Assembly (NCBI GenBank): GCA_012934845.2
Contig: WNNJ02002970.1
Location: 79,943-143,942 of the forward strand
Direction of reading: 5' to 3'
DNA length: 64,000 bases
DNA from: Pomphorhynchus laevis
Taxonomy: Eukaryota; Acanthocephala; Palaeacanthocephala; Echinorhynchida; Pomphorhynchidae
This document shows positions 58,401 to 64,000 of this stretch, piece after piece. The notes beneath the pieces were generated by a model, which saw only the letters and a list, made by a program, of their open reading frames with translations, was not told the origin of the DNA and searched no databases. The number at the start of each line of letters is the position of its first letter. Position 1 is the stretch's first letter. A program made the translations under genes and the position numbers.

Positions 58401-60440
58401 CCCATGAGAGAGCATGTGGGAAATTGCACCGTCCATCGCCTTTTTGTTTTTGTATTGTGATCGTCTCAAGTTAAGGCGGCGTGCTAATGTTTGTGACGTC
58501 TGCCCAACATATTGGACATTGCAATTAGCTTTTTTACATGTTGCAATGTATATGTTGTTAGCGCTTTTACAGTTTTGTTTGCCTTTAATTTTAAATATGG
58601 CTCCAGTTTTTGAGCTTACTATGACGTTTGTGCTGTTTATTTTGGTACAAGACATGCACCTTTTGTCATTACATGGCGCACATCCATTATGCCTAGCTGT
58701 GTAATGATGCGTGTTAAATTTAGATTTTACCAAAATTCTTGATATTTTATTGTTTGCTTTAAAGGCAACTCTCATGTCTTTGTGTAGTTTTCCGTATTCT
58801 GTGTTATTAATTAGATTTTGAATGTGTTCGACAGCTGGATGAAAGTCGACACTCATAAACATTGGCTTTACTTTGTTCTCATCTCTTTTTCTTTTTACTA
58901 ATTCTTCACGTCGTATATGTCTGACTTTATTCACTTGATTATCGATCATTCGTCTGCCATACCCTCTTGATATAAACTGACTAATCAAATCACCTATATG
59001 GCGCTCGAATTCTTTATCATCACTACATACTCTTTTGATTCTTAATGCGTGATTGTATATGATATTCCTTTTAATCGAATGTGGATGTGAACTGGTGAAA
59101 TGAAGATGAAGAGGTGGCGACTCGGGTTTCCTGTAATAAGTCGTTTTGAATACATTTTCGTCTTTGTAGATTGTCACATCCAAAAAATTCACAGAATAGC
59201 CTTCATCAAAAGTGACATTCAAAGGTGAACTATTGTTCATGTAACGCTTAAATGACTCTAAATTGTCATTTGTGTCGGGCCATACGAAAAATATATCATC
59301 GATATATCTACAATATGACATCGGTTTTATGTTTCCATATGATAACCATTCTTTCTCTATCTCTGACATGTATATTATGGCTAATGTCGGCGCAAACGGA
59401 GTACCCATGGCCGTACCTTGCATTTGAAGATAAAACTGTCCGTTAAACTCACAAACATTGTTTTTTAAAATTACTGCTGCCGATTTCAGTATAAAGTTCT
59501 TTTTCTTATACGACCAATCTGTCTTGCCCATTATATTGCTTATTGCCTCCAAAGCAATAAGCCTTATTGATAAGCCTTTCCTCTTCTTTTTGAAGAGAAA
59601 AGGCTTAAATGGCCAATGAATAGTATTTTGATTACAGCAAACATCCAAAGTCTGTATACAAGTATACCTACAGAATGTGCTTTGGAGGCAATAAGCAAGG
59701 AGTCGTATAAAGCTAATTGCAATGTCCAATATGTTGGGCAGACGTCACAAACATTAGCACGCCGCCTTAACTTGAGACGATCACAATACAAAAACAAAAA
59801 GGCGATGGACGGTGCAATTTCCCACATGCTCTCTCATGGGAATGACGATGCAATGGAATATGTTGTAATAGAGAGTGACATTAAAGATAATAAAGAAAGA
59901 ATGTTTCGAGAACAACAATTAGTAGGATATCTATTTTCAGATGAACCATACGGATGTAATGATAATTATCTTTTTAGGTGGAAAGACATAACATAGTTGA
60001 GCATGTATATATTGAGATTTGTATTTTGTATTGCTTGTATTTTAGATTGACAAAGGCTTAATCGCCGAAACGTCTTAAATAAATCATTAATTTTCGCAAC
60101 TGCTTGTATTATTCGGGTTGATTAATTGAATTGAACTATATATATAGGGTCACCCATATGAATCCGCAAGTGCACTTGCACAGTAGGCGCTAGGTTCGGA
60201 ATCCCTCTCGTAGAGTATAAGACAAAATTTCTCTCAAATTATAATTCTGCCCATTCATGTATCTATATTTTAAATATTGTTTAGTTAATGTTTTTATTTT
60301 CAAATATTAGTTAATATTAAAAATAATATTTTGTTTAGAGCACTATTTTCGATCAAGTGTTTTCTTCTGTGGATATTCTTGTGAAAATTGATAACAGGTT
60401 GCAGCAAAAAGAGTCAATTAAGGATCTATTTGATTTTTAA
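52417..60440 (+). CDS. Divergent phosphagen (creatine-type) kinase homologue, six exons
   Basis: Exons: 52417-52466, 52629-52758, 52810-53127, 54946-55173, 56697-56948, 60339-60440. All introns are GT..AG, phases agree, and the total is 359 residues (family 355-381). Exon 2 has SGFTVDNCIQPGIDSPG and GVISGDED (creatine kinase SGFTVDDVIQTGVDNPG, GDEES). Exon 3 has VRIRLSRNISGYPF and SRAGRRALER. Exon 4 has RDWPDGRGIF. Exon 5 has HFGYLGVSLHNIG and NKNRLGF. Exon 6 ends VDILVKIDNRLQ. The family moves phosphate between ATP and guanidino compounds. Here key sites differ: the NEED box (residues 208-211) reads NDRD; the reactive cysteine is Ser268; the nearby phosphate-binding Arg is Lys; the RGTGG substrate loop is missing. 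Two Arg (103, 105) and Arg214 remain. It is therefore probably a pseudoenzyme, or a kinase of changed activity. WPDGRG and the N-terminus are creatine-kinase-like rather than arginine-kinase-like. The first exon (50 nt) is the weakest call. Confidence 0.88.
53554..53742 (-). repeat. 189-bp repeat, first copy, with hammerhead-like core
   Basis: Identical by eye to 53859-54047 except for one base. On the minus strand, 53631-53608 reads CTGATGATACTCAAAAGTCGAAAC: a full CTGATGA box, a short stem and GAAAC. The sequence after it can fold as CAGCAT / ATGCTG. This resembles hammerhead motifs of Penelope-type terminal repeats. Confidence 0.85.
53859..54047 (-). repeat. 189-bp repeat, second copy
   Basis: Same as 53554-53742, 305 bp downstream, with a 116-bp unrelated spacer between. 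The single difference lies next to the hammerhead-like stem. The core is at 53936-53913 (minus). Confidence 0.85.
55390..55857 (+). other. 155-codon open frame inside a kinase intron, unknown
   Basis: An ATG-started frame lies within the 55174-56696 intron. It contains VHNAKMFFNSASNPTKCASNVYIFAGEANLN and is cysteine- and phenylalanine-rich, with no motif I know. The intron placement and the open minus strand in the same stretch (69 codons, 55715-55506) suggest a transposon remnant. I do not treat it as a gene. Confidence 0.25.
56388..56429. repeat. Perfect short-loop palindrome
   Basis: Arms 56388-56406 and 56411-56429 (19 bp, ATTCACTGTAGTAGTCTAC) around a 4-bp loop, in the kinase intron before exon 5. 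Confidence 0.9.
57771..58034. repeat. Foldback element with 111-bp arms
   Basis: Arms 57771-57881 and 57924-58034 are reverse complements with no mismatch by eye, around a 42-bp loop. No hammerhead-like motif and no coding frame. It lies in the last kinase intron, 60 bp before the Penelope-like composite. Perfect arms mean a recent origin or a recent inversion event. Confidence 0.9.
58245..59560 (-). CDS. Penelope-like RT-GIY-YIG protein, N-truncated
   Basis: Minus strand, about 435 residues of homologous sequence ending DNYLFRWKDIT and stop. RT part: MQGTAMGTPFAPTLAIIYM (block B), CRYIDDIFFVW (catalytic DD intact), VNFLDVTIYKDENVF. A TYYRKPESPPLHLHFTSSHP stretch is typical of Penelope RTs. 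Then comes a cysteine cluster (CAPCNDKRCMSCT) and the GIY-YIG nuclease: NIYIATCKKANCNVQYVGQTSQTLARRLNLRR with a downstream acidic end (NKERMFREQQLVGYLF). The RT copies the element RNA and the nuclease nicks target DNA. The first RT motifs are absent; the frame continues upstream into the inverted copy, so the apparent start at 59729 is not genuine. The remaining frame is uninterrupted, unlike almost all other elements here. Confidence 0.88.
59616..59996 (+). CDS. Penelope-like fragment: RT block A fused to GIY-YIG end
   Basis: Plus strand, 126 codons. ILITANIQSLYTSIPTECALEAIS is the RT block A region that the minus copy lacks. It is followed directly by KANCNVQYVGQTSQTLARRL, the second half of the GIY-YIG domain, and the normal C-terminus. 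About 1 kb of RT and linker is missing between them. The open frame is probably chance preservation after deletion. Confidence 0.8.
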   Translation: MNSILITANIQSLYTSIPTECALEAISKESYKANCNVQYVGQTSQTLARRLNLRRSQYKNKKAMDGAISHMLSHGNDDAMEYVVIESDIKDNKERMFREQQLVGYLFSDEPYGCNDNYLFRWKDIT

Positions 60441-60547
60441 CAGAACAGAAAATTTTTAACATCTAAAAAGAAACAAAATTTCTGTTCTATCATTTCCTTA
60501 TTATGAAGTAATTCACTTTTATTAAATAAATGGTGATTTTAAGATTG

Positions 60548-60916
60548 ATGTCTAGAACTCCTGCGTTGTCATGGACATACAAAGTCACTTATTATTCTTG
60601 ACTTATTAATTATGGTTTGCTAATGAATTGCTTTTAGGACGCAATAAATTATATTTCATTGTTAACTCCTTCACGGAATACATTGCACAAACTTGAGCCA
60701 TCGCATAACCTTGAACGAATGGCGAAAATATTATCGACTTTAAATGTAAAAGTATGATATAAGAGGTTATTGTTTGTTTTTAACTTTTATTTTCAAGTTC
60801 AATCAAAATAATAGATCTCGATATATACATATTACTGGTACGAAAGGTAAGGGATGGACAGGAGCAATTTTAGAATCAATACTTAGAAAACAAGGATACA
60901 GTACAGGATTCTTTAG
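60548..60916 (+). CDS. FPGS: Folylpolyglutamate synthase-like gene, first three exons
   Basis: Exons 60548-60583, 60638-60745 and 60798-60916, with introns of 54 and 52 bp (GT..AG; the first donor, GTCACT, is weak). The peptide starts MSRTPALSWTYKDAINYI and continues SHNLERMAKILSTLN. It then reaches the nucleotide-binding loop YIHITGTKGKGWTGAILESILR and GYSTGFF, with the last codon split (AG/), as expected before the family's SSPHL. The enzyme adds glutamates to folate in cytosol and mitochondria, keeping it in the cell. No mitochondrial presequence is seen. The loop has Trp where the family has Ser (TGTKGKGST). The next exons were not found up to 64000, so they lie beyond a repeat-filled intron or are lost. 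The gene starts about 107 bp after the stop of the phosphagen kinase homologue, same strand. Confidence 0.82.
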
Positions 60917-63092
60917 GTAGGTCTCTACTGTTCAAACTAAATTTACATAATTGATTTTATCTTTAAACAAATATTCGCAATCAATTAAGATAAATTTAGG
61001 TATTATCATTTTATTTATAACTTAACGTTATATATTTTGTAATACATATTTTTAGATTTAACAAAATCTCAATAATTTTGATAATTTACATAAAATCTTA
61101 AGATGAAATTAAAAATTGGTTTGGTCCTTGCAAAATCTCAAATAATGAGTTTTTTATGGAAATATATTTCTGCCAAAATTGATAACCCGAAATGTTCGGG
61201 TTTGATCTTTGCAAAATCTCATATAATCACTTAATTTTTTATGGAAATTAATTTTTGCCAGATAGTCGAAAACATTTATAATAAATTAGTTTTGCTTTCA
61301 AATAATAGTTCTTTCTAAAATATAATGCAATTTAGAAAGAATATTTCGATAAATTGATTATAGAATTCGGATAACATACCAATGTGGATCTAGCATGCTC
61401 TGTTAGCTTATAATAATGAATTTATTCAAAACGTTTTATCGCCTAAAGGAGTTTCCTCAAGTCTTTATTATTTCCAGTTTATTTAAAATTTAGATCAATT
61501 GTTTTATCACGACAACCGACAAATTTCAATTGTTTTTACGAAGATGAGCTGCTAATTTTAACAGACAGTCCAAGTGATGTTAAATAAATTAAACAATTGT
61601 CAATTAAACTTCATTAATTGCGTCAAACAAATTAACAGTAAATTCAGCAAAAACAAAATAATTTAATTTCGAAAACAGGATAAGGCACATTCGTAAGAAA
61701 AAGTCATTATTTGAGTTTAAATTCCAGGAAGTGAGAGCAAAGTCCAATTAACAACTAGTGTGTTACTAATTTACATTTTCTCTTTGCAGAAATTAGTCAT
61801 TGGTAAAAGTACTATTTAAGTACTAATTTTCTGAATCGAAATAAAATTTAGGACAGAAAACATCATTAGAGTAGAATACAACGATGTCAGTTGTGATATT
61901 ATAAAATATAATTATAATTAATAATTAATGTAATACATTAAAGTCAGTTGTATCACGTTTTTTGTTAATAAATTGCATTCGCAGTCAGTTTGGGATATTT
62001 TGATAAACTTTGTTGTTAATAATAACTTATGAATTTAAAATTTAAAAATATTAATTTAATTTAATAATTAAATATTAATATTTAAGTAAATTAATATTAA
62101 ATAAAATATTAATATTTTATTTAATATTAATATTTAATTTAATATTAATATTTAAGCATTTATATTAATATCAAATTTTAATATTAAATATTAATTAAGT
62201 TTTAATAATTAAGATTTGTATTAATGATTTGTAATCTTTCATTTTTATATAAATAAATAATGAATCTCGGTTGTGCTAATCGGGTATATTGAAAAATCTC
62301 TCTGCAGCTTCTAGGTCTGAAATAAATGTCATTCGTACAAATACAAAAAGCAAAAAGTCAAATATCTACAAAATTATAATTGTTTATGGATCAACGTTAA
62401 CGAGTTTACCAAACCACTGATGATAATATTCTTGGAAAGCTGAGGTTTATGACATATAAGTCAAGTCAATCTATGATAGTAACAAGGAAAGCGTTGATTT
62501 AATTGTGCCAATTTCGGTTCATTGGATTTTAGTTGAAAATAACAAAACTTTATTGACACACTTGAAAATTTGTAGCCGAAATGTCGCTTCTAAAGTCGCA
62601 GAAATTATTTTTAGAGAAGCTATCTGAAATTTATATTTAAGACACTTTTTTGGCTTACTGTTCGTATGTCTTCTCCCTTCATTTGACCCATAAGATGAAC
62701 ATGTATATAATGACTTGGAGCAAATCTGGTTGAAGTGGTTTGGGAATATGCAGGTTCAAATATAAAGATCTAGCCACTAGACGAATTTAATTTCATATAT
62801 AAAGTACTATTCTTACAAATTCTGATAACAAAACAAATAAAGGAAGATCATAATAACAAAACAAAAATATTAAGGATATAATATATCAAAATATAATATA
62901 TCCTTAATATATCAAATATTAAGGATAAAGTAGACACTACAACTTCACGTGATCACAACGCACATCTTTATATTTATTGCCTGGTTTTGTTTGGAAATTG
63001 AGCGGTCCCTAATGAACGGTACAATGCCAACACATATGATAAATCTTACTTTCACAAAATACCCGGAAATATGTACGAATATCATTAGGAAC

Positions 63093-63094
<2 letters not shown>
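60917..63094. other. AT-rich DNA, presumably intron of the FPGS-like gene
   Basis: Two diverged direct repeats of about 80 bp (TTTGGTCCTTGCAAAATCTCAAATAAT at about 61120 and TTTGATCTTTGCAAAATCTCATATAAT at about 61201). AT-rich TTAATATTAAAT runs at 62035-62215. An AGCCGAAATGTCGCTTCTAAA stretch at 62575 resembles a Penelope-like end. No SSPHL-encoding FPGS exon was found. Confidence 0.5.

Positions 63095-63169
<75 letters not shown>
63095..63169. repeat. (AT)n microsatellite
   Basis: About 75 bp of uninterrupted AT dinucleotides, ending exactly at the first copy of the AACGAATAGTTGC repeat. Confidence 0.95.
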
Positions 63170-63170
<1 letters not shown>

Positions 63171-63540
63171 CGAATAGTTGCTAGGTCACACGAGGTGACT
63201 TTCGCATTGAAAACCAGCTACAGAATCCTTCCTTAATGATATCCAATTCCATACACCCTGACTACTAACGGCGCCATTGCCACAACCGTTTTCGTTTCGC
63301 CCGCTTTTTGCCACATGTTGGTAGCCCCGGGCTCATCAGAAGGCTGACTACCAACTCTTCGCCTTTTGAAATTTGACTTATCCGAGATTCGAGCTGTCAC
63401 TCTCCGTACTTGGCTTGCGCTCTTGACTGCTAGGCTACGAATCCAGGATTACCAGATTTCACACAGTATATGAAACCTTCCATCATGATATCCAGAAACT
63501 GCATTGTCCGAGATGCTTCTCTGGCATGCTTATTATAGAT
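63170..63540 (-). mobile_element. tRNA-like SINE with a hammerhead-like core
   Basis: Minus strand. 63445-63385 is tRNA-like: A-box-like TAGCCTAGCAG, about 31 bp, then B-box-like GCTCGAATCTC. Downstream, 63339-63293 reads CTGATGAGCCCG, loop, CGGGCGAAACG: a complete CTGATGA box, a 5-bp perfect stem with G-C at its base, and GAAAC. The end, AGCAACTATTCGTT, abuts the AT microsatellite at 63170. Short SINE-like elements ending in a microsatellite are common; the hammerhead reading is inference from the core. Confidence 0.65.
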
Positions 63541-63541
63541 T

Positions 63542-63901
63542 TTATCGTATGAGATCATGAAGATCGATTGGAATCGGGACTGGTGATCCTTTGATGGATT
63601 CTTATTTATGTAACGAATAGTTGCTAGGTCACACGAGGTGACTTTCGCATTGAAAACCAGCTACAGAATCCTTCCTTCATGATATCCAATTCCATACACC
63701 CGGGCGAAACGAAAACGGTTGTGGCAATAGCGCCGTTAGTAGTCAGGGTGTATGGAATTGGATATCATGAAGGAAGGATTCTGTAGCTGGTTTTCAATGC
63801 GAAAGTCACCTCGTGTGACCTAGCAACTATTCGTTACATAAATAAGAATCCATCAAAGGATCACCAGTCCCGATTCCAATCGATCTTCATGATCTCATAC
63901 G

Positions 63902-63904
<3 letters not shown>
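63542..63904. repeat. Long palindrome made from the SINE end
   Basis: Arms 63542-63700 and 63746-63904 (159 bp each) are reverse complements with no mismatch by eye, around a 45-bp centre. The right arm plus centre is the inverted form of 63170-63303. The palindrome abuts the terminal AT microsatellite. Confidence 0.9.

Positions 63905-64000
<96 letters not shown>
63905..64000. repeat. (AT)n microsatellite, running out of the window
   Basis: About 95 bp of AT dinucleotides up to the window edge. Confidence 0.95.

Larger units (their letters stand above)
58098..60145. mobile_element. Inverted composite of a Penelope-like element (RT + GIY-YIG)
   Basis: A 5'-truncated element on the minus strand (about 59555 to 58098) is joined head to head with an internally deleted copy on the plus strand (about 59616 to 60145). 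Both outer ends carry the same 3' sequence: TTGACAAAGGCTTAATCGCCGAAACGTC (58167-58194 minus, 60047-60074 plus), then an end at TTGAATTGAACTATAT. Inner junctions lie within the repeated GCTTTGGAGGCAATAAGC (about 59540-59557 and 59680-59697). It sits in the last intron of the phosphagen kinase homologue. The outer arms look identical by eye for about 430 bp, so it is young. Confidence 0.85.

Noticed and set aside
59564-59827. Minus-strand 87-codon frame with GIY-YIG-like antisense residues
   Set aside because: It runs through the inverted junction and reads the plus-strand fragment backwards.
62949-63170. A 73-codon frame ending in a run of alternating Ile-Tyr
   Set aside because: The second half is a translation of the (AT)n microsatellite; the first half has no motif.
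63385-63445. A genuine tRNA gene on the minus strand
   Set aside because: A- and B-box-like sequences are present but no acceptor stem or anticodon arm can be folded; it fits a tRNA-derived SINE better.

Overview
The window is AT-rich eukaryotic DNA, most likely from an invertebrate animal. Host coding exons are short and bounded by GT..AG introns, several of only 46-54 bp. Three conserved animal genes can be read exon by exon, and the space between them is filled with decayed retroelements. No prokaryotic operons, CRISPR arrays, rRNA or canonical tRNA genes were seen. I cannot name the species. A creatine-kinase-type phosphagen kinase relative and abundant Penelope-like elements fit an invertebrate but do not decide the phylum.

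Layout. 0-3 kb: an AT-rich Penelope-like (PLE) reverse transcriptase family between LTR-like direct repeats. 3-9.3 kb: a LINE with zinc-knuckle ORF1 (minus), a cluster of five small perfect palindromes, and two CR1-like pieces. 10.8-16.5 kb: a complete seven-exon FAM199X homologue (plus). 16.8-19.3 kb: two inverted copies of a compound tRNA-like SINE unit. 20-20.6 kb: the last two exons of an unidentified basic/acidic, probably nuclear, protein (minus). 21-33 kb: three more copies of the first LINE family, a LINE with a restriction-like endonuclease, and a CR1-like end. 36.5 kb: a small three-finger C2H2 protein. 37-45 kb: a foldback element, several CR1/L2-like LINEs and PLE fragments. 46.7-47.3 kb: a foldback repeat. 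47.8-49.8 kb: the AT-rich PLE family again, with a locally tandem-amplified segment.

52.4-60.9 kb is the second host block. A six-exon divergent phosphagen kinase homologue keeps the fold signatures but has lost several catalytic residues. It is followed after about 107 bp, on the same strand, by the first three exons of a folylpolyglutamate synthase-like gene. The last kinase intron holds an inverted composite PLE with an RT-GIY-YIG frame. 63-64 kb ends in AT microsatellites, a tRNA-like SINE carrying a hammerhead-like core, and a long palindrome.

Two signals cut across the annotation. Short-loop perfect palindromes recur throughout, several of them at repeat junctions. A hammerhead-like motif (CTGANGA, stem, GAAA) or a decayed relative of it recurs about a dozen times, mostly at PLE ends. 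All exon models come from reading the sequence and from remembered family alignments; no search was run.
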